64,000 nt of DNA from Pseudomonas fluorescens (GTDB lineage Bacteria; Pseudomonadota; Gammaproteobacteria; Pseudomonadales; Pseudomonadaceae): positions 528,761 to 592,760 of the forward strand of contig NZ_LVEJ01000001.1 of assembly GCF_001648775.1 (NCBI RefSeq), in the 5' to 3' direction. The number at the start of each line of letters is the position of its first letter. The first letter of the stretch is position 1. The translations under genes were made by a program, and so were the position numbers. Below, piece after piece: positions 20,002 through 28,196 of this stretch. Below the pieces are notes generated by a model. The model was given only the letters and a program-made list of their open reading frames with translations. It had not been told where the DNA came from and made no database searches.

Positions 20002-21068
20002 GGCGTTTCTCCTTTAATAGTGATGGGCGCGGCGGAGTGTTTGCGCGGGCTCAGGCGCCAGCGTGCGAGCACCGGTTGTTTGACCCGAACCAGGCTGGTG
20101 CGCGCGTGGTAATTGACCAGCACCATGGTCAGCAACAGCGCGGCACCGCCGGCGTTATGCGCGACCGCCACCGGCAGCGGCAGATGGAACAGCACGTTGC
20201 TGATGCCGAGGGTAATTTGCGCGGCGAGGGCGACCACAACCAATCCGGCAAGCCGCGTCATGCCGACGACTTTCAGTTGCCAGGCCAAGCCGAGCAGAAC
20301 CAACGTCACCAGCAAAGCGCCGATCCGGTGGGTCAGGTGAATCGCCGTGCGCGCATCGCTGTCGAGTTGCCCGCCGAGATAATTCGGGCCGATGTGTTGA
20401 GTCAGATGAAAGCCGTTGGCGAAATCCGCCGGCGGCAGCCACTGCCCGTGGCAAGTCGGGAAGTCGATGCAGGCCACCGCCGCGTAGTTGGAACTGACCC
20501 AGCCACCCAACGCGATCTGGCCAATCACCAACAACAATCCAGCCGTCGCCCAATACTGCAAACGCTTGGGCACGGTCAGCGCCGGCAAGACCCCGGACAA
20601 TCGCAACGTCAGTAAAAACAACAGACTCAACGTGGCAAAGCCGCCGAGCAAATGCCCGGTCACCACTTGCGGCCAGAGCTTGAGCGTCACCGTCCACATG
20701 CCAAACGCCGCTTGCGCAAACACCACCGCCAGCAGAAACAGCGGCAGTTTCAACGGTTGCCCCGGATGACGCCGGTTGACCCACGCGCGCCCGGCGAGAA
20801 TCGAAATCAGCAGGCCGAGGGTGCCGGCGAAGTAGCGGTGGATCATCTCGTTCCAGCCCTTGTGCGCCTCCACCGGCGAGTCCGGGTAATGCAGTTCGGC
20901 GTGAGCCAGTTGGGCTTCGCTTTTCGGCACGCTGATAAAGCCGTAGCAGCCCGGCCAGTCCGGGCAGCCGAGGCCAGCGTGGGTCAGGCGCGTGTAGGCG
21001 CCGAGGAGCACCACAATCAGGGCCAGCAGGGTGGCAAACAGCGCGAGGCGAAATCCAGGTTTGGCCAT
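19989..21068 (-). CDS. ctaA: Heme A synthase (CtaA/COX15)
   Basis: 359 residues with about eight membrane segments. Key heme-ligand His motifs are [34 protein letters not shown] and [10 protein letters not shown], and a paired Cys in [15 protein letters not shown] typical of type COX15/CtaA. It oxidises heme O to heme A for the aa3-type centre. It lies 10 bp downstream of the PA0111-like gene. Confidence 0.94.
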   Translation of the reverse strand: MAKPGFRLALFATLLALIVVLLGAYTRLTHAGLGCPDWPGCYGFISVPKSEAQLAHAELHYPDSPVEAHKGWNEMIHRYFAGTLGLLISILAGRAWVNRRHPGQPLKLPLFLLAVVFAQAAFGMWTVTLKLWPQVVTGHLLGGFATLSLLFLLTLRLSGVLPALTVPKRLQYWATAGLLLVIGQIALGGWVSSNYAAVACIDFPTCHGQWLPPADFANGFHLTQHIGPNYLGGQLDSDARTAIHLTHRIGALLVTLVLLGLAWQLKVVGMTRLAGLVVVALAAQITLGISNVLFHLPLPVAVAHNAGGAALLLTMVLVNYHARTSLVRVKQPVLARWRLSPRKHSAAPITIKGETPWRF

Positions 21069-21078
21069 GACAATGCCC

Positions 21079-21672
21079 TTATCCGATGTTCGACAGTTTC
21101 AGCAGGTGACGCAGGTCGTTGAGCAGATCCTTGCCTTTCACATTCGGCTCGTAACGCAGCACGAGATTGCCGTGCGGGTCGATGATCCACAGTTGCGGCG
21201 TGGCCTTGTCGCCGGTGGTTTTGCTGAACACCCCAGCGTCCAGCGGATAGCGTTGCAGCTGCGGATATTCGCGGCTCAGCTTGGCTTCGTAATCGGCGCT
21301 TACCGGTTGCGCCACGGCGAGTGCATGGCTGGCGCGCCCGGCATCGCGACCGAGGCCGATCTGGATCTGCCGCGCCAGATACACCAGTTGCTGGCAATCC
21401 ACTGCGCAATCCTTCGGCGCGGTGACCAGCATCTGCCAGCGCTCCTCGTCGGCTTGCACGCCGAGGTCGGCGCGGGTCTGGCCGTTGCCGATCAGTTCGC
21501 CGTGATAGCTGCGACCTTCCGGGACCCAGAACTGCAATTTGTACATGCCGGTGGCGAGCACCATCGGGCCGATCACGCCGAGCAAAATCAGCAGCAATTG
21601 AATGCGCCCGCGACGACGGGTAGCGACAGGTTTCGCCTCAGACATGCTGGGTGGATTCATGGCCGTTCCCAT
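21079..21672 (-). CDS. Single-pass membrane protein of the cox locus (PA0111-like)
   Basis: 197 residues if started at the ATG 21672, which has AAAGGAG 7 bp upstream; ATGs at 21660 and 21645 are alternatives. This start overlaps surf1 by 35 bp. One membrane segment (LLLILLGVIGPMVLATGMY) precedes a soluble thioredoxin-like region: DCAVDCQQLVYLARQ, then a C-terminal TPQLWIIDPHGNLVLRYEPN. That layout resembles SCO-type redox or copper proteins but the classical CXXXC is replaced by CXXXXC-like spacing. It is conserved beside ctaA in pseudomonads and is probably an oxidase assembly factor. Confidence 0.8.
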   Translation of the reverse strand: MGTAMNPPSMSEAKPVATRRRGRIQLLLILLGVIGPMVLATGMYKLQFWVPEGRSYHGELIGNGQTRADLGVQADEERWQMLVTAPKDCAVDCQQLVYLARQIQIGLGRDAGRASHALAVAQPVSADYEAKLSREYPQLQRYPLDAGVFSKTTGDKATPQLWIIDPHGNLVLRYEPNVKGKDLLNDLRHLLKLSNIG

Positions 21673-22378
21673 GGTGTTTCTCCTTTGCGTTGTGCAAGCC
21701 CAAATAGACGTAGAGGCCGAGCAGGGCGGTGGCCATGGCGAACCACTGCACGGCGTAACCGAGGTGTTTTTCAGGGCCCATGGCAACCACCGGCCAATCG
21801 GCCTCGTAGCTGGCCGGGCCGGGTTCGGCGCGTAATTCGTAGGCGAAGCCGTCGCGCTCCAGGGTTTGCCACAGCTTGGCGGGTTCGACGGCGGTGATGG
21901 TTTGCGGCCAGGTGCTGCTGACTGGATCAGCGTGCAACTGGAAAGTGGCGCCGGGGGCGACGTAGACCCAGGCGTCGACATTCAACGCCTCAGTGGGCGT
22001 GGTGAATTGCGGCGGTACACGGCGATCCGGCCACGGCAACCAGCCGCGATTGACCAGCATCCAAAGGCCGGTGCGTTGATCCTGAAACGGTTGCAGCAAC
22101 TCGACGCCGACCTTGCCGTTGCGTTGACGGTTATCCAGCAGCAAACTGTGCGCGGCATCGAACTGGCCGTGCAGGTGCACGCGGCGATAGGCCGGATCGG
22201 CGTTGTTAAGGAGTTCGGTGCTGGCCATCGGGTCGGCCGCGCGACGTTCGGCGTAACTGGCGAGCAGGGCGGTTTTCTCGGCGCCACGGCTCAGTTGCCA
22301 GAAGCCCAGCGACACCAGCAAGGGCAGCAACAACGCCACCACCACGGTCGGTATCACGCCCGGACGAAAACGCTTCAT
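21638..22378 (-). CDS. surf1: SURF1 family oxidase assembly protein
   Basis: 246 residues with the two-helix SURF1 topology: an N-terminal segment (about 8-26, VVALLLPLLVSLGFWQLSRG) and a C-terminal segment (about 205-228, GYAVQWFAMATALLGLYVYL), with a periplasmic domain between. GFWQLSRGAEK and LLVNRGWLPWPDRR are family signatures. It helps insert heme A into subunit I. It is divergent from the small DUF2909 gene. Confidence 0.92.
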   Translation of the reverse strand: MKRFRPGVIPTVVVALLLPLLVSLGFWQLSRGAEKTALLASYAERRAADPMASTELLNNADPAYRRVHLHGQFDAAHSLLLDNRQRNGKVGVELLQPFQDQRTGLWMLVNRGWLPWPDRRVPPQFTTPTEALNVDAWVYVAPGATFQLHADPVSSTWPQTITAVEPAKLWQTLERDGFAYELRAEPGPASYEADWPVVAMGPEKHLGYAVQWFAMATALLGLYVYLGLHNAKEKHHGNGHESTQHV

Positions 22379-22449
22379 GGGCGTGCCACAAAGTCAGTCG
22401 TTGCGATCGCTATACTCAACTGCATCGCCTGTCCCCCGGAGTTCTTCCC

Positions 22450-22653
22450 ATGCTCAAAACAGCGATCGTCCTGATGCTGATTGCCACGGTGATCAGCCTG
22501 TTCAGCGGCCTGTTTTTCCTGGTCAAGGACGACAGCAGTTCCAATCGCCTGGTCATCGCCTTGAGTGTTCGGGTGGCACTGGCCGCTGCCACCGTCGGCT
22601 TGATCGCCTGGGGCTTTTACAGCGGCCAATTGGTGTCGCATGCGCCTTGGTAG
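22450..22653 (+). CDS. DUF2909 twin-transmembrane protein (PA0109-like)
   Basis: 67 residues made of two membrane helices (about 4-24 and 38-58) joined by the short charged loop LVKDDSSSNR. This matches DUF2909, a small protein found inside oxidase clusters. It is the only plus-strand gene in the cox locus, convergent with coxC (9 bp apart) and divergent from surf1. A role in oxidase assembly is suggested only by location. Confidence 0.85.
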   Translation: MLKTAIVLMLIATVISLFSGLFFLVKDDSSSNRLVIALSVRVALAAATVGLIAWGFYSGQLVSHAPW

Positions 22654-22662
22654 CGTTGATCC

Positions 22663-23550
22663 TCAGAGTACGTAAACGAAGATAAACAGGCCGATCCACA
22701 CCACGTCGACGAAGTGCCAATACCAGCTCGCCGCTTCGAAGCCGAACTGGTGCTCGTTGTCGAAATGGCCCTTCATGATGCGCATCAGCATCACAAACAG
22801 AATGATCGTGCCGATGGTCACGTGGGCGCCGTGGAAACCGGTGAGCATGAAGAACGTCGCGCCATAAATGCCCGAACCGAGGGTCAGCCCCAGTTCGTGG
22901 TAGGCGTGCATGTATTCCTCGGCCTGGAAACCGAGAAACGCGCAGCCGAGCAGCACGGTGATCGCCAGCCAGATTTTCAGCGCGCCGCGATGGCCCTTCT
23001 TCAAGGCGTGGTGGGCGATGGTGATGGTCACGCTGGAGCTGACCAGCAGGATCGTGTTGATCAGCGGCAGGCCCCACGGGCTGATGACTTCTTTCGGCGG
23101 CGGGAACAGTTTCGGGTCCGGCGTGTGCAACAGCGGCCAGGTGAACTGGAAGTTCGGCCAGAGCATGTGCGCGATGCCTTTCGGGCCTTCGCCACCGAGT
23201 GCCGGCCCGGAGACATGGCGCACATAGAACAGCGCACCGAAGAAGGCCACGAAGAACATCACCTCGGAGAAGATGAACCAACTCATGCCCCAGCGAAACG
23301 AGCGATCCAGTTGCGCACTGTAAAGGCCCGCGCGACTTTCCTTGATCACCGTACCGAACCAGCCGAACAGCATGTACGCCAGCAACAGGCCACCGACGAA
23401 AAAGATGTACGGGCCGTGGGATTCCGGGCGCGCCGCCTTCAGATCGTTGAACCAGGTAGCGAGGCCGTACACGGTGATGGCCATGCCGAAGGTGGCGATG
23501 ATCGGCCATTTGCTCTGGGCCGGAACGAAATAGTGCTCATGAGTTGCCAT
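22663..23550 (-). CDS. coxC: Cytochrome c oxidase subunit III
   Basis: 295 residues with seven predicted membrane segments and the subunit III signatures SWFIFSEVMFFVAFFGALFYVRH, LGLTLGSGIYGATFFMLTGFHGAHVTIG and SWYWHFVDVVWIGLFIFVYV. It stabilises the catalytic core of the aa3/caa3 oxidase. It lies 25 bp after ctaG on the same strand. Confidence 0.95.
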   Translation of the reverse strand: MATHEHYFVPAQSKWPIIATFGMAITVYGLATWFNDLKAARPESHGPYIFFVGGLLLAYMLFGWFGTVIKESRAGLYSAQLDRSFRWGMSWFIFSEVMFFVAFFGALFYVRHVSGPALGGEGPKGIAHMLWPNFQFTWPLLHTPDPKLFPPPKEVISPWGLPLINTILLVSSSVTITIAHHALKKGHRGALKIWLAITVLLGCAFLGFQAEEYMHAYHELGLTLGSGIYGATFFMLTGFHGAHVTIGTIILFVMLMRIMKGHFDNEHQFGFEAASWYWHFVDVVWIGLFIFVYVL

Positions 23551-23575
23551 TTATTGTTCTCCTTATCGGGCACGC

Positions 23576-24127
23576 TCAACCGCCAGTGTTTACAGCCACC
23601 GGCGGATGTCGGGCGGTGATATCGAACAGCGTGTAGGACAGCGTCAGGTGCTTCACATCCTTGGGCATGTCGCGGTCAACAATGAAACGCACCGGCATCT
23701 CGATCTGCTGACCGGGCTGCAGCACCTGCTGGGTAAAGCAAAAGCATTCGGTCTTGTGGAAATACGCCGCCGCATTGCTTGGCGCGATGCTCGGCACGGC
23801 TTGCGCACTCATCGGTTTGTCGGTGGGATTGCGCGCGATGAAAATCATCTCGTTGACCGCGCCGGGGTTGGCCGTGAGTTCGTCATGCTTGGGATAGAAA
23901 TCCCACGGCATGTCGACGTTGTTGGTCGACAGAAACTGCACGCGCACCTGGCGCGAGGTGTCGACCACTTGCTCACCCTCGTACTGCCCGGCGGTCTTGC
24001 CGTTGATGCCGAAGGCTTTGCACATCACGTCGTAAATCGGCACCAAAGCAAAACCGAACACAAACATCGCCAGCACCACCCCGAGCAGGCGGGTGACCAG
24101 TTTTTTCATCGAGATCGAATCAGCCAT
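23576..24127 (-). CDS. ctaG: Cytochrome c oxidase assembly protein CtaG (COX11)
   Basis: 183 residues from the ATG at 24127 (MADSISMKKLVTRLL); the frame extends upstream into a REPIN and is not used. One membrane segment (about 10-30) is followed by a periplasmic domain with the copper-binding CFCF motif in HKTECFCFTQQ and the downstream FIVDRDMPKDV. It places copper in the CuB site of subunit I. A REPIN separates it from the upstream coxA gene. Confidence 0.94.
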   Translation of the reverse strand: MADSISMKKLVTRLLGVVLAMFVFGFALVPIYDVMCKAFGINGKTAGQYEGEQVVDTSRQVRVQFLSTNNVDMPWDFYPKHDELTANPGAVNEMIFIARNPTDKPMSAQAVPSIAPSNAAAYFHKTECFCFTQQVLQPGQQIEMPVRFIVDRDMPKDVKHLTLSYTLFDITARHPPVAVNTGG

Positions 24128-24151
24128 GGTTGAAGCCTCTGCGCAGATCCC

Positions 24152-24240
24152 TTGTGGGAGCGAGCCTGCTCGCGAAGCAGACAACTCGGTACATCCGATG
24201 AACCGCGTCATCGTTCTTCGCGAGCAGGCTCGCTCCCACA
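24152..24240. repeat. REPIN between coxA and ctaG
   Basis: Arms TTGTGGGAGCGAGCCTGCTC and GCGAGCAGGCTCGCTCCCAC face each other; this is the AGGCTCGC subtype. It lies inside an operon, 1 bp from the coxA stop, so it would be transcribed and could modulate mRNA stability between coxA and ctaG. Confidence 0.93.
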
Positions 24241-24241
24241 G

Positions 24242-25828
24242 TCATTTCACTTCCGGCGGTGTGGTGAAGGTGTGATACGGCGCCGGTGACGGCACGCTCC
24301 ACTCCAGGCCTTCCGCGCCATCCCACGGTTTGGCCGGTGCTGGCGGGCCGCCGCGAATGGTCTTGATGACGATGAACAGGAAGAAAATCTGCGTCGCGCC
24401 GAACATGAACGCGCCAATCGACGAGACCATGTTGAAGTCGGCGAACTGCAGGTTGTAGTCCGGAATCCGTCGCGGCATTCCCGCAAGACCGACGAAGTGC
24501 ATCGGGAAGAAGGTCAGGTTCATGCCGACGAACGACAGCCAGAAATGCAGCTTGCCGAGGGTTTCGTCGTACATGTGGCCGGTCCATTTCGGCAGCCAGT
24601 AGTAGGTCGAAGCGAAGATCCCGAAGATCGCTCCCGGCACCAGCACGTAGTGGAAGTGCGCGACCACAAAGTAGGTGTCCTGATACTGGAAGTCCGCCGG
24701 GGCGATCGCCAGCATCAGCCCGGAGAAACCGCCAATGGAGAACAGGATCACGAACGCCACGGCAAACAGCATCGGCGTTTCGAAGGTCAGCGAGCCTTGC
24801 CACATGGTGCTGGCCCAGTTGAACACCTTCACTCCGGTCGGCACCGCGATCAGCAGCGTGGCGTACATGAAGAACAGCTCGCCCACCAACGGGATGCCGA
24901 CCACGAACATGTGGTGCGCCCAGACAATGAACGACAGGAAGGCGATGCTCGCCGTCGCATAAACCATCGAGGTGTAGCCAAACAGCGGCTTGCGCGAGAA
25001 GGTCGGAATGATCGAGCTGACGGCGCCGAAGGCCGGCAGGATCATGATGTACACCTCGGGATGCCCGAAGAACCAGAACACATGCTGGAACAACACCGGA
25101 TCACCGCCGCCGGCCGCACTGAAGAAACTGGTGCCGAAGTGGATGTCCATCAGCATCATCGTCACGCAGCCGGCCAGCACCGGCATCACTGCAATCAGCA
25201 GGAACGCGGTGATCAGCCAGGTCCAGACGAACAGCGGCATTTTCATCAGCGTCATGCCGGGGGCGCGCAGGTTGAGGATGGTCGCGATCACGTTGATCGC
25301 GCCCATGATCGAACTGATCCCCATCAAGTGGATGGCGAAGATGAAGAACGTCACGCTTTCCGGCGCGTAAGTGGTCGACAGCGGCGCATAGAACGTCCAG
25401 CCAAAGTTCGGCCCGCCACCGGGGGTGAACAGGGTCGAGACGAGGATCAGGAATGCCGCCGGCAACAGCCAGAAACTGAAGTTGTTCATCCGCGGCAGGG
25501 CCATGTCTGGCGCGCCGATCATCAACGGGATCATCCAGTTGGCGAGGCCGACGAAGGCCGGCATCACCGCACCGAAGACCATCACCAGGCCGTGCATGGT
25601 GGTCATCTGGTTGAAGAACGCCGGCTCGACGATTTGCAGCCCCGGCTGGAACAGTTCGGCGCGAATCACCATCGCGAACGTACCGCCGAGCAGGAACATG
25701 CAGAACGCAAACCACAGGTACAACGTGCCGATGTCCTTGTGGTTGGTGGTCAGCACCCAGCGCATCAGGCCTTTGGCGGGGCCGTGGGCGTGGTCGGCAT
25801 GACCATGGTCATCGATTACAGCGCTCAT
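24242..25828 (-). CDS. coxA: Cytochrome c oxidase subunit I
   Basis: 528 residues with 12 predicted membrane segments and the full heme-copper oxidase signature: the GHPEVYIM motif (CuB His and cross-linked Tyr), WAHHMFVVG (two further CuB His) and VVAHFHYVLVPG (heme a3 and heme a His). The K-channel segment SMVYATASIAFLSF is also present. It reduces oxygen to water and pumps protons. It lies 82 bp downstream of coxB. Confidence 0.96.
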   Translation of the reverse strand: MSAVIDDHGHADHAHGPAKGLMRWVLTTNHKDIGTLYLWFAFCMFLLGGTFAMVIRAELFQPGLQIVEPAFFNQMTTMHGLVMVFGAVMPAFVGLANWMIPLMIGAPDMALPRMNNFSFWLLPAAFLILVSTLFTPGGGPNFGWTFYAPLSTTYAPESVTFFIFAIHLMGISSIMGAINVIATILNLRAPGMTLMKMPLFVWTWLITAFLLIAVMPVLAGCVTMMLMDIHFGTSFFSAAGGGDPVLFQHVFWFFGHPEVYIMILPAFGAVSSIIPTFSRKPLFGYTSMVYATASIAFLSFIVWAHHMFVVGIPLVGELFFMYATLLIAVPTGVKVFNWASTMWQGSLTFETPMLFAVAFVILFSIGGFSGLMLAIAPADFQYQDTYFVVAHFHYVLVPGAIFGIFASTYYWLPKWTGHMYDETLGKLHFWLSFVGMNLTFFPMHFVGLAGMPRRIPDYNLQFADFNMVSSIGAFMFGATQIFFLFIVIKTIRGGPPAPAKPWDGAEGLEWSVPSPAPYHTFTTPPEVK

Positions 25829-25910
25829 GGCCGGTCTCCTTTACGTGAACAGGCGAGGTGGTTCGCGGCGCTGAGCCGCGAACCGTGGCGGGTAGATGCG
25901 ATAGGCCGGC

Positions 25911-27041
25911 TCATTTGTCCCCCGCCTGTTTCATCTCCAGCACTTCTTTTGGCGTGACCATGTCGCCCTTGTTGTTGCCCCAGGCGTTACGTTCGTAAGT
26001 CACGACCGCTGCGATATCGACTTCCGACAACTGCTTGCCGAAGGCCGCCATGGCGGTGCCCGGTTTGCCGAAGACCACGCGATGCAGGTGATCGGCCTTG
26101 CTGCCTTTCATGATCAGTTCCGAGCCCTTGAGCGCCGGGAACATCGGCGGCAGGCCCTGACCTTCGGCCTGGTGACAGGACACGCAAGTGGTGTGATAGA
26201 TCTTGTCGCCGCGTTCCTTGAGTTCGTCGAGGGTCCAGTCTTTGCTGGTCAGCTCTTTGAGCTGCGCAGCTTCGGCTTTGCGCTCGGCGAGCCACTTGTC
26301 GTAGTCGGCCTTCTCCTTGACCTCGACCACGATCGGCATGAAGCCGTGATCCTTGCCGCACAGTTCGGCGCATTGGCCACGGTAAATGCCGGGCTTGTCG
26401 ATGCGCGTCCACGCCTCGTTGACGAACCCCGGGATCGCATCGCGTTTCACCGCGAAGGCCGGCACCCACCAAGAGTGGATAACGTCGGCGGAGGTCACGA
26501 GGAAGCGCACCTTGGCGCCGGTCGGCAGCACCAACGGCTTGTCGACCTCGAGCAAGTAATGCTCGCCCTTGGCTTCCTTGTTGTGGATCTGCTCGGCGGG
26601 GGTGGCCAGGTTGCTGAAGAACTCAACGTCCTGGCCCAGATATTTGTAGTGCCACTTCCACTGGTAACCAGTGATCTGGATATCGATATCCGGCTCACTG
26701 GTGTCGTACATCTTGATCAGGGTGGCGGTCGCCGGCACGGCCATCGCCACCAGAATCAGGAACGGTACGATGGTCCAGAGAATTTCGACGGTAGTGCTTT
26801 CGTGGAATTTTGCGGCGACCTGCCCGGTAGAACGGCGGTGCACCATCATCGACCAGAACATGGCGCCGAAGACGATGATCCCGATCACCACACAGATCCA
26901 GAATATGGTCATGTGCAGGTCGAATACTGCGTGACTGATTTCAGTCGCTCCAGGCGCCATATTCACAGTCCATGCGGCGTGCGCCGGACTGAAAATCGAC
27001 CACAACAGGAGGCCCATCCAGACGTGTGGATGTCGCATCAT
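25911..27041 (-). CDS. coxB: Cytochrome c oxidase subunit II with fused cytochrome c domain (caa3 type)
   Basis: 376 residues: signal peptide (ending AHA, 23), two membrane helices (about 38-62 and 82-102), a cupredoxin CuA domain with HSWWVPAFAVKRDAIPG and CAELCGKDHGFMP (CuA ligands), then a C-terminal extension (about 275-376) with a CXXCH heme c site CVSCH and the distal Met region GTAMAAFGKQLSEVDIAAV. The fused heme c defines a caa3-type oxidase. It is the first gene of the locus; 369 bp without a gene lie upstream. Confidence 0.95.
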   Translation of the reverse strand: MMRHPHVWMGLLLWSIFSPAHAAWTVNMAPGATEISHAVFDLHMTIFWICVVIGIIVFGAMFWSMMVHRRSTGQVAAKFHESTTVEILWTIVPFLILVAMAVPATATLIKMYDTSEPDIDIQITGYQWKWHYKYLGQDVEFFSNLATPAEQIHNKEAKGEHYLLEVDKPLVLPTGAKVRFLVTSADVIHSWWVPAFAVKRDAIPGFVNEAWTRIDKPGIYRGQCAELCGKDHGFMPIVVEVKEKADYDKWLAERKAEAAQLKELTSKDWTLDELKERGDKIYHTTCVSCHQAEGQGLPPMFPALKGSELIMKGSKADHLHRVVFGKPGTAMAAFGKQLSEVDIAAVVTYERNAWGNNKGDMVTPKEVLEMKQAGDK

Positions 27042-27410
27042 TGCGGGTTCCCCTTATCGTTCTTGTTATCCCGCCGGCTTTCGCCTGCGGCAAGGGAGCG
27101 GCTGCATCAGACTACGAACTTGAATCGCCGGGCCTTGCTGCGGGTGCAGTCGGGCGTCATCAGCTAACTCCATTCAATGGCGAGTATAGACAGCGACGGG
27201 AAATTGCAATGTGCACACGTAAATCAACTGAAACAGCTGGCACTTGCGTTCAAGGGCACGAATGGAGAAGGATGCAGACCAGTGGTGGCAAATCGATATA
27301 ACGCAGGTGCATCAAGGATGAAATAATTATGACAAATGCGTCTTAGCATTTTTCGTAAGCCAGCTAAGTTATGTCTTCCCTATTTCATTGCCTTGTTTCC
27401 TGGAGTTTTC
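27042..27410. other. Gene-free region upstream of coxB and of the PA0104-like gene
   Basis: These 369 bp separate the divergent coxB and PA0104-like genes and must hold both promoters. The half near 27270-27390 is AT-richer. No convincing sigma-54, Anr or other known box and no terminator was recognised. Confidence 0.5.
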
Positions 27411-28061
27411 ATGAACACCGCCGCATTGCGCGAGCAGATCCAAAAAGCCCAACAACACGAAAAAGAAACCGGCCTGCTGACCCGTCAGCTGGAAAGCAAG
27501 CTGCCTCATTTACACCCGGCGATCCAATTGCCGGAAGCCGACGCCAATGGTGTGCTGACGCGTTTTGTCGCCGCCTACATCGATGAAGTGCCAGACCTGC
27601 TGGATGCAGCCAATGAAGTTGCCAGGGAAGCGGGAATCGAATCGCAGATCAAACCGGTGCTGAAAATCGCCGAGCAGTATTTCCTCCAGCCGCCGGCGAT
27701 CATGGCCGGGCACGTTGGCCTGGACAGCCTGCTCGACGAAGCCTATCTGGCGCACCGTTTTGTCGAAGAGGTCAACGACCTGTACATCAAGCATTTCGGC
27801 CAGCCACTGATCCCCCTGGACATGACGGTCGCCAACTTGATTGCTCACCAATTGATCGGTGAGGAATTTGCCAACCAACTGGACGAAGCGGTGCATCACG
27901 CCATCGACGAGATGCTCAACGACGAGAGTTTTGCCCTGGAGTCGGTAGAAATTTACCGCGAAAAACTCAGCAGCCCGGATACCGGTGCCGCGTGGAAACG
28001 CTGGCCGTGCATGGGCCGTCGACTGGGTGTGGGCCTGGAACTGGATCAGCCTGCTGCGTAA
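27411..28061 (+). CDS. Conserved protein of unknown function (PA0104-like)
   Basis: 216 residues from the ATG at 27411 (MNTAALREQIQ), preceded by TGGAG; the frame is open upstream but without a site. It is mostly helical and acidic, with no signal peptide or membrane segment. Distinct stretches are YIDEVPDLLDAANEVAREAG and DEAYLAHRFVEEVNDLYIKHFGQPL. The C-terminus is more basic (AWKRWPCMGRRLG). I do not recognise a domain. Its place between the oxidase and the SulP/carbonic anhydrase pair is kept in P. aeruginosa. Confidence 0.8.
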   Translation: MNTAALREQIQKAQQHEKETGLLTRQLESKLPHLHPAIQLPEADANGVLTRFVAAYIDEVPDLLDAANEVAREAGIESQIKPVLKIAEQYFLQPPAIMAGHVGLDSLLDEAYLAHRFVEEVNDLYIKHFGQPLIPLDMTVANLIAHQLIGEEFANQLDEAVHHAIDEMLNDESFALESVEIYREKLSSPDTGAAWKRWPCMGRRLGVGLELDQPAA

Positions 28062-28082
28062 CCTTCATAGGCCATAGATCCA

Positions 28083-28174
28083 ATGTGGGAGCGAGCCTGC
28101 TCGCGAATGCGGTCGATCATTCAACATCTCTGTTGGCTGATATACCGCTTTCGCGAGCAGGCTCGCTCCCACAG
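28083..28174. repeat. REPIN between the PA0104-like gene and the SulP gene
   Basis: Arms TGTGGGAGCGAGCCTGCTCG and CGAGCAGGCTCGCTCCCACA in inverted orientation, AGGCTCGC subtype, between two convergent genes. Confidence 0.93.
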
Positions 28175-28196
28175 GGTTTGTGTTCACAACAGTTGT

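Noticed and set aside
27026..27301. A 91-residue plus-strand open frame upstream of the PA0104-like gene
   Set aside because: It starts inside the coxB signal peptide region, has no ribosome site and an unlikely composition.
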